Assembly: GCF_000708715.2 (NCBI RefSeq)
Contig: NZ_JENB01000025.1
Location: 1 to 64,000 of the forward strand
Reading direction: 5' to 3'
From: Pseudomonas putida W15Oct28
Lineage (GTDB): Bacteria; Pseudomonadota; Gammaproteobacteria; Pseudomonadales; Pseudomonadaceae
DNA: 64,000 nucleotides
Part shown: piece after piece, positions 51,922-60,713 of the stretch
How the letters are laid out: each line of letters opens with the position of its first letter
Position numbering within the stretch: position 1 is the first letter of the stretch
Notes under the pieces: generated by a model
What the model was told of the DNA's origin: nothing
Database searches by the model: none
The model's input: the letters and a program-made list of their open reading frames with translations, nothing else
Translations under genes and position numbers: made by a program

Positions 51922-52797
51922 ATGCTATTTTCATATAACAACAATGCACTGACCACCCTGCTGCACGACAATCACTCAGCATCGATTTCACGCGCACATG
52001 AACGCGCACTGTTCTTTACCCGCAAACAATCAGGCAATTCCCTAAGCTGCCTGCTTGCGCGTGATGTAAAAGGTTCAGCTATTGGCCTGTTGTCTACTCA
52101 AGGTTTGGCGCCTACAGCGTTCAGCCCGTGGGGTCATGCTAAAGCGGCTACCGGCCTGCTGGCCGGTTTCAAAGGCGAATATCTTGACCCCGTTACCACA
52201 TGCTATTTACTGGGCAACGGATATCGAAGTTACACCCCAACACTGATGCGATTTGCAAGCCCTGACTCATTGAGCCCCTTAGGTGCAGGGGGTATCAATG
52301 CTTATAGCTACCTCTCGGGAGACCCTGTGAATGCCAACGACCCGACAGGTCACGTAAAGGGCAAGGTATTACTGAGAGAACCGAACCTTGGCGTTTTTTC
52401 GTCAACAAAGGGCTTAGCGAAAACCAAGACGCTCAACATCTATGCGCACGGAACCGAGCTAGCCAAACTGGGCGTGGATGGGCTTCACGATCATCTTCGT
52501 GCTCAAACAATAAAATTTGAAAGCTACGACAACATACATGTCATCTCTTGCAACTTTGGCAACCCGACCCCAGACGGGAAGCCATCCCTGGCTCAACGGC
52601 TCTCAAACAAAACGCAGAAGACGGTAAACGCATACATTGGCACCGTCAGCACTATCCCAAAGCCAAAACAAGACAAGCAATACACCGAAATAAAAATCCT
52701 GAAGGACAACATATACAAGAACCCCGACTTCAACTACGCGCCCGTTACTGTTCGACCTATGATTGAAACAAACTCAAGCATTCGCAGTGACGCATAG
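51922..52797 (+). CDS. Orphan Rhs-core protein with toxin-like C-terminus
   Basis: 291 residues from the ATG at 51922, which has GGAG 8 bases upstream; the frame also opens at a TTG at 51823 and an ATG at 51883. It contains the Rhs-associated core (FKGEYLDPVTTCYLLGNGY; MRFASPDSLSPLGAGGINAY; GDPVNANDPTGH) ending near 52353. The remaining ~148 residues are unrelated to the core and carry NIYAHGTEL and HVISCNFG, a His/Cys spacing seen in caspase- or C80-like folds. The long upstream Rhs repeat part is missing, and codon use is clearly more A+T-rich than neighbours, suggesting transfer. No immunity gene is recognisable downstream. Confidence 0.8.
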   Translation: MLFSYNNNALTTLLHDNHSASISRAHERALFFTRKQSGNSLSCLLARDVKGSAIGLLSTQGLAPTAFSPWGHAKAATGLLAGFKGEYLDPVTTCYLLGNGYRSYTPTLMRFASPDSLSPLGAGGINAYSYLSGDPVNANDPTGHVKGKVLLREPNLGVFSSTKGLAKTKTLNIYAHGTELAKLGVDGLHDHLRAQTIKFESYDNIHVISCNFGNPTPDGKPSLAQRLSNKTQKTVNAYIGTVSTIPKPKQDKQYTEIKILKDNIYKNPDFNYAPVTVRPMIETNSSIRSDA

Positions 52798-52913
52798 GCA
52801 ACTCACCGATAATTCATAACAGGTCTAGACTCCGTCGAACTCAGTCTTTCACTGACTGAGCGTGCTTCACTAGGATGGCTGCACCACTGCAACTCACCCA
52901 CAGGAGCCATCCC

Positions 52914-53711
52914 ATGAACATCGACCTCGGCGGGCGCACCGCCATCATCAGCGGCTCGACCGGCGGTATTGGTCTGGCCATCGCCCGTGGCCTGGCCCGC
53001 GCCAATGCCGACGTGGTCATTGCCGGCCGCAGCCAGAAGTCGCTGGACGCCGCCCTGGCCGACGTGCGCAAGCAAGGCGGCCAGGGCCAGGTACACGGCG
53101 TGGTCGCCGACCTGGGTATCGCCGCCGGTGCCGAAACCCTGTTCGCCGCCCACCCACGGGCCGACATCCTGGTCAACAACCTGGGCATCTACGACGACGT
53201 CGACTTCTTCGATGTAGACGACAGCGAGTGGGCGCGCTTCTATGACACCAATGTGCTCAGCGGTGTGCGCCTGGCGCGCCACTATGCCCCGGGCATGGTC
53301 GAGAAAGGCTGGGGGCGGATACTGTTCATTTCCTCGGAGTCGGGTATCGCCATCCCTGCAGACATGATCAACTACGGCGTGACAAAGGCCGCCAACCTGG
53401 CCGTTTCCCATGGCCTGGCCAAGCGCCTGGCCGGTACCGGGGTTACCGTGAACGCGGTGCTGCCGGGCCCGACCCTGACCGATGGCGTGACCGCGATGGT
53501 GGCCGATGCAGCCCAGGCCTCCGGGCGCAGCATTCGTGAAGAGGCTGACAATTTCGTACGTACCGCGCGGCCAAGCTCGATCATCCAGCGCGTCGCCGAT
53601 GTCGATGAGGTTGCCCACCTGGCGGTGTACCTCGCCTCCCCTTACTCCTCCGCCACTACCGGCGCGGCCCTGCGGGTCGACGGCGGTGTGGTCGACAGCC
53701 TCGCTATCTGA
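52914..53711 (+). CDS. Short-chain dehydrogenase/reductase
   Basis: 265 residues from the ATG at 52914 after CAGGAG. NAD(P)-binding SGSTGGIGLAIARGLA (~12-27), NNLG motif (DILVNNLGIYDDV), catalytic Ser in ISSESG and YGVTK (Tyr-Lys pair). Oxidises or reduces an unknown alcohol/ketone. The SRPBCC gene follows 21 bp on, so they are probably co-transcribed. Confidence 0.88.
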   Translation: MNIDLGGRTAIISGSTGGIGLAIARGLARANADVVIAGRSQKSLDAALADVRKQGGQGQVHGVVADLGIAAGAETLFAAHPRADILVNNLGIYDDVDFFDVDDSEWARFYDTNVLSGVRLARHYAPGMVEKGWGRILFISSESGIAIPADMINYGVTKAANLAVSHGLAKRLAGTGVTVNAVLPGPTLTDGVTAMVADAAQASGRSIREEADNFVRTARPSSIIQRVADVDEVAHLAVYLASPYSSATTGAALRVDGGVVDSLAI

Positions 53712-53732
53712 ATTCAACTGGAGAATTACTTC

Positions 53733-54140
53733 ATGGCATCTGCCTATGCGTCCCTGCAAACCCGACACAGCCCTGAACATGTCTGGGCATTGATCGGCGG
53801 TTTCGACAGCCTGCCCGACTGGCTGCCGTTCATTGCCGAGAGCATTTCCAGCGAAGGTGGCCGCGTGCGCTCGCTGAAAGACCCGGACGGCAATAGCATC
53901 GTCGAGCGCCTGGTAGCCTTTGACGACAAACAGCGCAGCTACAGCTACGCGATCCTGAGCAGCCCGTTCCCGGTAAACAGCTACCTGGCAACCCTGCGGG
54001 TCAAAGCCGACGGCCAGGGCAGCCTGGTGGAATGGTTTGGCGAATTCACCCCGTTGGGCGTCAGCGATGCCGAGGCTGAGGCCCTGTTCAAGGGCATCTA
54101 TGCGGGTGGGCTGGAGGCTTTGGCGCAAACCCTGGGCTGA
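53733..54140 (+). CDS. SRPBCC-family protein (polyketide cyclase/lipid-binding fold)
   Basis: 135 residues; SPEHVWALIGGFDSLPDWLP and LVEWFGEFTP are typical of the START/Bet-v1-like SRPBCC fold that binds small hydrophobic ligands. Co-directional with the SDR gene; function otherwise unknown. Confidence 0.85.
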   Translation: MASAYASLQTRHSPEHVWALIGGFDSLPDWLPFIAESISSEGGRVRSLKDPDGNSIVERLVAFDDKQRSYSYAILSSPFPVNSYLATLRVKADGQGSLVEWFGEFTPLGVSDAEAEALFKGIYAGGLEALAQTLG

Positions 54141-54147
54141 GTGAATG

Positions 54148-54170
54148 GGGCTGCACAGCAGCCCATTTTT
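54148..54170 (+). terminator. Intrinsic terminator after the SDR/SRPBCC pair
   Basis: GGGCTGC-ACA-GCAGCCC stem followed by ATTTTT, 8 bp after the SRPBCC stop. Confidence 0.75.
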
Positions 54171-54320
54171 CCCCGCCAGCCTGGTGATACACACCTCCAG
54201 CACACTCGGCTGAAGCGCATCAGCGACAACTTGGATCCCATTCCATGACAAGGTATGCTGGGCAATAGCCAAAAGCCATTACTCAGGCAGGTTTGACGCC
54301 TGCCTTCAAGGACGAGCCCT

Positions 54321-54863
54321 TTGCCCAGCCACCCTACCCGCCACACCATCGCCCGCCAGTGGCAGCTGCTCAAGTTGCTGCCCGGCCGCCACCCCGGCAT
54401 GAGCTCCACCCAGTTGCAGGCCGCCCTGACGACCGTGGGCCATACCACCAGCAAACGCACCGTCGAGCGCGACCTGGTCGAGCTCGCCGCGCTGTTCCCG
54501 CTGCAGTGCAACAGCAAAGGCATGCCGTACGGTTGGTACTGGCAACCGGGCCTGAGCCTGGGCGAAGCGCAGCAGCTGCAACCCGACGTGCTTACGCCCC
54601 CGGCCCAAGTTGAACTGCATGCCTGGGTTGATGACGCGTTGGCCCTGCGCCTGGAGCAATCACCCCTGTCAGCAGACATGCAACTGACGCCGCAAGCGAG
54701 CGGCGGCGCCGTGCTGGTGGCTACCGTTGACGACAACCGTGCGCTGATGGGCTGGCTGCTGTCCCAAGCGGGTTCGATCCGCATCCACGCCCCGCAGGCA
54801 CTGCGCGTGGCCATGCTCGAACAACTTCGCCAGAGCCTGGCGCTGCACGAGGGTAGTTGTTGA
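54321..54863 (+). CDS. Short HTH-WCX regulator lacking the WYL domain
   Basis: 180 residues from a TTG at 54321 with AAGGACGAG upstream; no ATG is available before residue 26. Residues 1-~75 resemble the DeoR-like winged HTH of YafY/PafC-type regulators (RTVERDLVELAALFPLQCNS). Residues ~90-175 resemble the C-terminal WCX domain (QSPLSADMQL; DNRALMGWLLSQAGSIRIHA). The ligand-sensing WYL domain normally between them (~100 or more residues) is absent. There is no sign of frameshift. Confidence 0.7.
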   Translation: MPSHPTRHTIARQWQLLKLLPGRHPGMSSTQLQAALTTVGHTTSKRTVERDLVELAALFPLQCNSKGMPYGWYWQPGLSLGEAQQLQPDVLTPPAQVELHAWVDDALALRLEQSPLSADMQLTPQASGGAVLVATVDDNRALMGWLLSQAGSIRIHAPQALRVAMLEQLRQSLALHEGSC

Positions 54864-54961
54864 CCGGCAGGCAAAAGTCATTGTCCCGCGGGCCGCTTTT
54901 TCCCCTTGCCGCCCCTGCGCAGAATTCACTCCTGACAACGCATCACTTTCAGGAGTAACCG

Positions 54962-55897
54962 ATGACACGATTCAAGCCCCTGCTGCTGGCCGTCGCCCTT
55001 GCGACCACTGCCCAGGCCACCCTGGCCGCCGACTGGCAGACCTCGCCCTACGGCAAGCAGGATGAAATCGGCGCCGCCAACCTGCTCACCCCGGACGTGG
55101 TCAAGCAGGCTGTCGGCCTGGTCAAGACCGGCAAGACCTATCCACTGGCGGTACCCGTGAGCAAGGACTTGCCAGCATTCCGCCACCGCAGCTTCCACTT
55201 GTACAACATCCAGCCCGGCGAACAGGCCGGCCAGACCCTGGGCCCCAACAAGTTCAGCTTCAACGATGAACTGGTCAACGGCTGGACCGGCGTCGGTACC
55301 CAGCTCAACGGCATCGGCCATATCGGCATCGACAACGTCTACTACAACGGCAACAAGGCTGCCGACTTCGTCACCGTCGAAGGCGTGAACAAGCTGGGCG
55401 TGGAGAAGGTACCGCCGATGGTCACCCGTGGTGTGGTGCTGGACATGACGGCCTACTACGGCAAGGCCATCGTACCGGGCGGCACTGCGTTTACCGTCGC
55501 TGACATCAAGGCGGTACTGAAGAAACAAGGCATTACCCTGCGCAAGGGTGATGTGGTGCTGTTCAACACCGGTTGGCTGGAGCTGATCGGCAAGGACAAC
55601 CAGCAATTCCTTGCCACCGAGCCGGGCATCGATTTGCCGGCGGCCGAATGGCTGGCGGACCAGGGCATCGTCGCCTTTGGTGGCGATACCTGGGCCTCCG
55701 AGGTGTACCCGAACCCGACCGGCGAAGAGTTCCCGGTCAACCAGTTCATGCTGGCCAAACGGGGTATCTACAACCTGGAACTGATCGACACGCGTGCACT
55801 GGTGCAAGACAAGGCGTTCGAGTTCCTGTTCGTGCTGGGCCAGCCGCTGTACAAGGGCTCGACCCAGGTGAACATCAACCCGGTGGCCATTCACTGA
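54962..55897 (+). CDS. Exported cyclase-family metal-dependent hydrolase
   Basis: 311 residues, signal peptide MTRFKPLLLAVALATTAQA (cleaved near 23). Kynurenine formamidase-like cyclase fold: GVGTQLNGIGHIG and VTRGVVLDMT, with GDVVLFNTGWLEL. Metal-dependent hydrolase predicted in the periplasm; substrate unknown. Transcribed alone. Confidence 0.83.
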   Translation: MTRFKPLLLAVALATTAQATLAADWQTSPYGKQDEIGAANLLTPDVVKQAVGLVKTGKTYPLAVPVSKDLPAFRHRSFHLYNIQPGEQAGQTLGPNKFSFNDELVNGWTGVGTQLNGIGHIGIDNVYYNGNKAADFVTVEGVNKLGVEKVPPMVTRGVVLDMTAYYGKAIVPGGTAFTVADIKAVLKKQGITLRKGDVVLFNTGWLELIGKDNQQFLATEPGIDLPAAEWLADQGIVAFGGDTWASEVYPNPTGEEFPVNQFMLAKRGIYNLELIDTRALVQDKAFEFLFVLGQPLYKGSTQVNINPVAIH

Positions 55898-55920
55898 TCA
55901 CCGGGCTGGCTTTCGAAGGT

Positions 55921-55938
55921 GGGGCCGCCTGCGGCCCC
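55921..55938. terminator. GC-rich hairpin between convergent genes
   Basis: GGGGCCGC-CT-GCGGCCCC perfect 8-bp stem, 23 bp after the cyclase stop and 8 bp before the nitroreductase end; no T-run. Could serve as a bidirectional terminator. Confidence 0.45.
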
Positions 55939-55945
55939 GGCAACC

Positions 55946-56599
55946 TTACAGGAAGGTGAACACCTGCGAAGCCGGCAACCGTGACTTGTTCAGCCCGGCG
56001 TTGAAATCCGCCTCGCTGCGATAACCCAGGCTGAGGATCACCACGCTGGTAAAGCCACGCTCACGCAAGCCCAGCTCGGCATCGAGGATCTTGCTGTCAA
56101 AGCCCTCGATCGGCGTTGCATCCAGGCCATGTGCCGCAGCCCCCAGCAACGCCGTGCCCAAGGCCAGATAGGTCTGCTTTTCCATCCAGTGCTGCACGTC
56201 CTTCTGGTCGTGGCGGTGAATATTGACGTAGTGACGGCGGCTCTGGTTTTGCCCGGCACGTGCCTGTTCGTCACGGAAACGGCCATCGGCAGCCTCTTGA
56301 TCAAGCACGCTGTTCAGGTGCGCTTCGGTCATTTCGGTGCGGGTGCAGAACACGATCACGTGCGAGGCATCGAGCAGCTTCGGCGTGTTGTAGGCATACC
56401 CCTCAGTGGTGCTCTTGGCCAGACGGGCCTTGCCTTCGGCCGTATCGGCGACGATGAAATGCCAAGGCTGGGAGTTGACTGAGGACGGGCTGTGGCGCAG
56501 TTGTTCAAGCAGGGCATCGACAGTGGCCTGGGGAATACGGCGCGATGCATCGTAGGCTTTGGTGGTGTAGCGGCGCTTGGCCAGCGAGACGGTATCCAT
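55946..56599 (-). CDS. nfsB: NAD(P)H nitroreductase, NfsB family
   Basis: 217 residues from the ATG at 56599, exactly the NfsB length; the longer frame adds a weak upstream extension. FMN-binding features AKRRYTTKAYDASRRIP, SPSSVNSQPWHFIVAD and GLRERGFTSVVILSLGYRSE. Oxygen-insensitive two-electron reduction of quinones and nitroaromatics. Divergent from a LysR gene, probably its regulator. Confidence 0.88.
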   Translation of the reverse strand: MDTVSLAKRRYTTKAYDASRRIPQATVDALLEQLRHSPSSVNSQPWHFIVADTAEGKARLAKSTTEGYAYNTPKLLDASHVIVFCTRTEMTEAHLNSVLDQEAADGRFRDEQARAGQNQSRRHYVNIHRHDQKDVQHWMEKQTYLALGTALLGAAAHGLDATPIEGFDSKILDAELGLRERGFTSVVILSLGYRSEADFNAGLNKSRLPASQVFTFL

Positions 56600-56703
56600 G
56601 CAACAACTCCGGGAATGAACAGTGGATTTGTCGCGTATCTTATCTTTCCCGCAGAAAAGAAAAACCGGCACAATGCAGCAACACTTTCATCTCTGGAGTG
56701 AAA

Positions 56704-57627
56704 ATGCTGCGCATCGCCGACCTCGAACTGTTTGCCCGCAGCAGCGTGCTGGGCAGCTTTACTGCCGCTGCCCATGAAGCCGGCCTGCTGCCGGGCCAGG
56801 TGGCTGCGGCAATCAAGCGCCTGGAACGCGACCTGGATGTACGCCTGTTCGCCCGCACCACCCGCAGCCTGCGCCTGACCGCCGAGGGCGAGCGCTACCT
56901 GCCCACCGCACTGAATGTGCTGGAGAGCCTGCGCCAGGGCCATGAAGACTTGCATGGCAACCCCAATACCCTGCGCGGCACCCTGCAGGTGTCGGCACCC
57001 TCCGACATGGGCCGCAACATGCTGCTGCCCTGGCTCAGCGCTTTCCGCCGCGAGCACCCGGCATTGCAGCTGCGCTTCTTCCTGTCCGACCAGATTGCCG
57101 ACCTCAACCGCGACCCGGTGGATGTGGCCATCCGCTATGGCCTGAACCAGGATGCCAACTACATCGCCCTGCCATTGGCCGACTGGAACCGCAGAGTGCT
57201 GGTGGCCTCGCCCGACTACCTGGCCCGCCACGGCCGCCCGCTCAGCCCTGACGCGCTGCAGCAACACGCCTGCCTGCTGTACATGCAGCACAACCGGGTA
57301 TACGACAAGTGGCAGCTGGGCAACCGTACCGTGCAGGTGCGCGGGCCGCTGGTCAGTGACGATGCCGACGTCATCCGCCGCCTGGCCATTCAAGGCGAAG
57401 GCATCGTCTACAAGTCGTGGCTGGATGTGAGCGCCAACATTGCGGCCGGCGAACTGGAAATCGTCTTGCCCGAATTGCTCGGCGAACCTACCCCGGTCAC
57501 CTTGGTCTGCCCGCATCGCAAGCAGCTCACACCGGCGGTTTCACAATTGCACCTGTGGCTGCGCGAGCGCTTCGAGGCCCTGCGCAATCGGGCACTGACC
57601 AACGGCTGCACAATCGTTCCAGACTGA
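56704..57627 (+). CDS. LysR-family transcriptional regulator
   Basis: 307 residues from the ATG at 56704 (MLRIADLELFARSSVLGSF). HTH FTAAAHEAGLLPGQVAAAIK; the effector domain has RGTLQVSAPSDMGRNMLLP, as in the DmlR/AaeR-like subgroup. Divergent from nfsB by 104 bp. Confidence 0.88.
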   Translation: MLRIADLELFARSSVLGSFTAAAHEAGLLPGQVAAAIKRLERDLDVRLFARTTRSLRLTAEGERYLPTALNVLESLRQGHEDLHGNPNTLRGTLQVSAPSDMGRNMLLPWLSAFRREHPALQLRFFLSDQIADLNRDPVDVAIRYGLNQDANYIALPLADWNRRVLVASPDYLARHGRPLSPDALQQHACLLYMQHNRVYDKWQLGNRTVQVRGPLVSDDADVIRRLAIQGEGIVYKSWLDVSANIAAGELEIVLPELLGEPTPVTLVCPHRKQLTPAVSQLHLWLRERFEALRNRALTNGCTIVPD

Positions 57628-57674
57628 GCCGTGGCGTTGCGATAATGTAGCCATTTACCCCACGGCACACGTTC

Positions 57675-58505
57675 ATGAGCAACTGGATCGACCTCAAGCA
57701 AGACGCCGATACCGGCATCGAGTCGGTCCGTGCGCATTTTGTCGGGCATGCCTACGACCCGCACTGGCACGACAGCTTTCTGGTCGGCGTGACCGAACAG
57801 GGCGTGCAGCAGTTCAACTGCCGCCGGGTGCGTCACCGCAGCACGCCGGGGCAAGTATTTTTACTCGAACCAGGCGACATCCACGATGGCCTGGCGCCCA
57901 CCGAAGAAGGTTTCACCTATTCCACGCTGTACCTGGAGCCCGCCTGGCTCGACCAACAGCTGCGGGCACTGTTCGAGCACGCACCGGGCGACAGCCTGCC
58001 CAGCTTTGCCGATACCCTGTGCCACGACGAACGCCTGGCGCGGGCCTCCGCCCTCGCCTTCCGGGCGGTGCACGACCAGGACTTGCGCATCGTCCGGCAA
58101 ACGGCCATGGACGACCTGCTGGCCTGCCTGACCCGCCACATGCACTGGCGCCGACGCATCAACCCCGACCCGCGCCTGCCACTGACCGCACAACGCGCGC
58201 GCGATTACCTGCACGCCAACCTGGAGCGTGACATCGGCCTGGAAGACCTGGCCCAGGCCTGCGGCATCGACCGCTTTCGCCTGACCCGTGCGTTCAAGGC
58301 CGCGTTCGGCATTGCCCCGCATGCCTACCTGATCCAGCTGCGCCTGGCCCGGGCGCGGCGCCTGCTCGCCCAGGGCCAGACGCCTGCCGAAGTGGCCGTG
58401 GCCTTGGGCTTCGCCGACCAGAGCCACCTGGGGCGGTGGTTTCGCCGGGCGTATCGGCTGACCCCGGCCGACTATCGCAGGCGCTGCTCAAACCTTCCAG
58501 ACTGA
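57675..58505 (+). CDS. AraC-family regulator with cupin sensor domain
   Basis: 276 residues. N-terminal AraC-type cupin (HFVGHAYDPHWHDSFLVGVT; VFLLEPGDIHDG), C-terminal double HTH (IGLEDLAQACGIDRFRLTRA; FADQSHLGRWFRRAYRLTPA). The LysE exporter gene begins 49 bp downstream, a common AraC-LysE pairing. Confidence 0.9.
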   Translation: MSNWIDLKQDADTGIESVRAHFVGHAYDPHWHDSFLVGVTEQGVQQFNCRRVRHRSTPGQVFLLEPGDIHDGLAPTEEGFTYSTLYLEPAWLDQQLRALFEHAPGDSLPSFADTLCHDERLARASALAFRAVHDQDLRIVRQTAMDDLLACLTRHMHWRRRINPDPRLPLTAQRARDYLHANLERDIGLEDLAQACGIDRFRLTRAFKAAFGIAPHAYLIQLRLARARRLLAQGQTPAEVAVALGFADQSHLGRWFRRAYRLTPADYRRRCSNLPD

Positions 58506-58554
58506 GCGCCTGCAGGCAGCGAGCATGGTGCTTCGATTTCCGGAGCCCTGAACC

Positions 58555-59139
58555 ATGTCGCAGTCGTTGTTGCCCTTCATTCTGTTCGCCCTGGTGTCCA
58601 GCATCAGCCCGGGGCCGACCAACCTGTTGATCCTGGCCCATGGCGCGCGCGTGGGTTTGCGCGCGAGCCTGGCACCCATCGTGGCGGCCTGTGGTGCGGC
58701 GGCGGCCATCGTGTTGATGGTCGGTCTGGGGATGGGTGAACTGCTGCTGCGTCACCCTCTGGCCCAACAGGTAATGAGCTGGGCCGGGGTGTTATGGCTA
58801 AGCTGGCTGGCGTGGAAGATGCTGCGCAGTGCCGCCGCCCCGCTGCAGGCGGCCACGGCGCAAGGGTTCAGTGCCTTCAGCGCCGCAGCGTTGCAGGTGG
58901 TGAACCCCAAGGTGTGGTTGATGGCCGTGGCGGTGGTCGGGGTGTTTGCCGCGCCGTCGTTGCCGGTGTGGCAGTTGGCGCTGGTGTTCTTGCTGATCGC
59001 CTTGCCGTGCATGGCGGCATGGGCAGTGCTGGGGGTAGGCAGCGCCCGGTGGTTGCAGGCACCGCGGCGGTTGCAGCTGTTCAACCAGGTGTTGGCGGGG
59101 GTGCTGTTGATTTCAGCCTGGGCTGCCGTACTGGCTTGA
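58555..59139 (+). CDS. LysE/RhtB-family amino acid exporter
   Basis: 194 residues, about six helices. Signature SSISPGPTNLLILAHGARVG near the N-terminus. Exports an amino acid or derivative; the regulator upstream suggests inducer-dependent expression. Confidence 0.86.
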   Translation: MSQSLLPFILFALVSSISPGPTNLLILAHGARVGLRASLAPIVAACGAAAAIVLMVGLGMGELLLRHPLAQQVMSWAGVLWLSWLAWKMLRSAAAPLQAATAQGFSAFSAAALQVVNPKVWLMAVAVVGVFAAPSLPVWQLALVFLLIALPCMAAWAVLGVGSARWLQAPRRLQLFNQVLAGVLLISAWAAVLA

Positions 59140-59167
59140 GCCCTCTCTCGCAGGCCTGCGCAGAACA

Positions 59168-59298
59168 TGTGGGAGCGGCCTTGCGTCGCGAAAGGGCCGC
59201 AGAGCGGCCCCAGCACTTGATGCGTCAAAGCTGAAATCCCGGGGCCGCTTCGCAGCCCTTTCCGACCGGTCCGGCGCCCCGGCAAGGCCGCTCCCACA
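59168..59298. repeat. REP palindrome pair, variant right arm
   Basis: Common left arm (TGTGGGAGCGGCCTTGCGTC); right arm has the CCGGTCCGGCGCCCCGGCAA variant shared, inverted, with the REP at 45801. Between convergent LysE and MFS genes. Confidence 0.8.
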
Positions 59299-59308
59299 AG
59301 GGCTCGGG

Positions 59309-60508
59309 TCAGTGCGTGAGCGCCTCGCGGAAGCGCCGGGTGCTGGCAACGGCCAGCACCAGCCCGACCACCGCCACGCTACCGCCCACCAGGCCGATAT
59401 CGGCCACGTTCATCTGGCTGCTGACGATACTGCCCAGCAGCGCACCGCCACCAATCCCGATGTTGTAGATACCCGAGAACAGCGCCATGGCCACATCGGT
59501 GGCATCGGATGCCAGCTTCAACGTCTTGGACTGCAGCGACAGGCTGAAGCTGAGAATCGCCACACCCCAGAACATGCTCAGCACCGCAAACGCATAGAAG
59601 TTGCCCGACAGCGGCAACATCAGCAACAGGCACACGGCGAGCAAGCCGATCGAGCCTACCAGCAGGCCATGGGGGAAACGGTCGCTGTAGCGACTGAACA
59701 GCAACGAACCGAATACCCCGGCACCGCCAAACAGCAGCAGCAACAGCGTGGTGCGCTCACCGCCGATCTGCGCCACGTGCAGGGCAAACGGTTCGATGTA
59801 GCTGTAGGCGGTGAACTGCGCGGTAATCACCAGCGTCACCAGCAGGTAGGTAATCACCAGCGCCGGGCGCTTGAACAGGATCGGCAGGCTGCGCAACGAG
59901 CCGGAGTTCTGGCTGGGCAGCAGCGGCAGCGACTTCATCAGGCACAGCATGGTGGCCAGCGCCACCCCGGCAATGCTCAGGAAGGTCACGCGCCAGCCCA
60001 GCGCCTCGCCCACCACGCGGCCCAGCGGAATGCCCAAAACCATGGCCAAGGTGGTGCCGGTTGCCAGCAGGCCCAGCGCCTTGGCCTGCTGCCCAGGTGG
60101 CGCCACGCGCACCGCCAGCGAGGCGGTGATGGCCCAGAACACTGCATGCGACAGGGCAATGCCGATACGGCTGACCAGCAACATGGCAAAGCTCTGCGAC
60201 AGCCACGACAGCAAGTGGCTGACAATGAACACCAGGAACACGAACAGCAGCAGGCGCCGCCGTTCGATGTTGCGGGTCAGCAGCATCATCGGCAGCGAGG
60301 CCAGCGCTACCACCCAGGCATAGATGGTCAGCATCAGCCCGACCTGGGCGGTGCTCATGTCGAAGCTGCGGCCAATGTCACTGAGCAGCGCCACCGGCAC
60401 GAACTCGGTGGTGTTGAAGATGAAGGCCGCCAGGGCCAGGGCGATGACGCTCAGCCAGCTGCCGCTGCCCGCCGTGGGCGGCAGGTCGGTGGGTATGGGT
60501 CCGTTCAT
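59309..60508 (-). CDS. MFS efflux transporter (SotB/YdeA-like)
   Basis: 399 residues from the ATG at 60508 (MNGPIPTDLPP); the extended frame to 60559 lacks support. Twelve helices, with FIFNTTEFVPVALLSDIGRS and RVAPPGQQAKALGLLATG characteristic of the sugar/arabinose efflux DHA1 subfamily. Substrate not determinable. Confidence 0.86.
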   Translation of the reverse strand: MNGPIPTDLPPTAGSGSWLSVIALALAAFIFNTTEFVPVALLSDIGRSFDMSTAQVGLMLTIYAWVVALASLPMMLLTRNIERRRLLLFVFLVFIVSHLLSWLSQSFAMLLVSRIGIALSHAVFWAITASLAVRVAPPGQQAKALGLLATGTTLAMVLGIPLGRVVGEALGWRVTFLSIAGVALATMLCLMKSLPLLPSQNSGSLRSLPILFKRPALVITYLLVTLVITAQFTAYSYIEPFALHVAQIGGERTTLLLLLFGGAGVFGSLLFSRYSDRFPHGLLVGSIGLLAVCLLLMLPLSGNFYAFAVLSMFWGVAILSFSLSLQSKTLKLASDATDVAMALFSGIYNIGIGGGALLGSIVSSQMNVADIGLVGGSVAVVGLVLAVASTRRFREALTH

Positions 60509-60713
60509 GGGTGGGAAACGTTTCTCCGCAGACAAGGCAACCGTTCGCACGCCAGCCACCCGCTTGCAGGGGTGCCGACGTACGCGCAGTTATTGATAGG
60601 AATGCACGGCATGGTACGCGTCAAGCCGGGGCCTCACAACCGCAAGGCAGGCAGAAGGAGTACCATGCGCGCTTTGTGTGAAACGCGTGTGCAACAAGGA
60701 GCCCGATCCGCTC

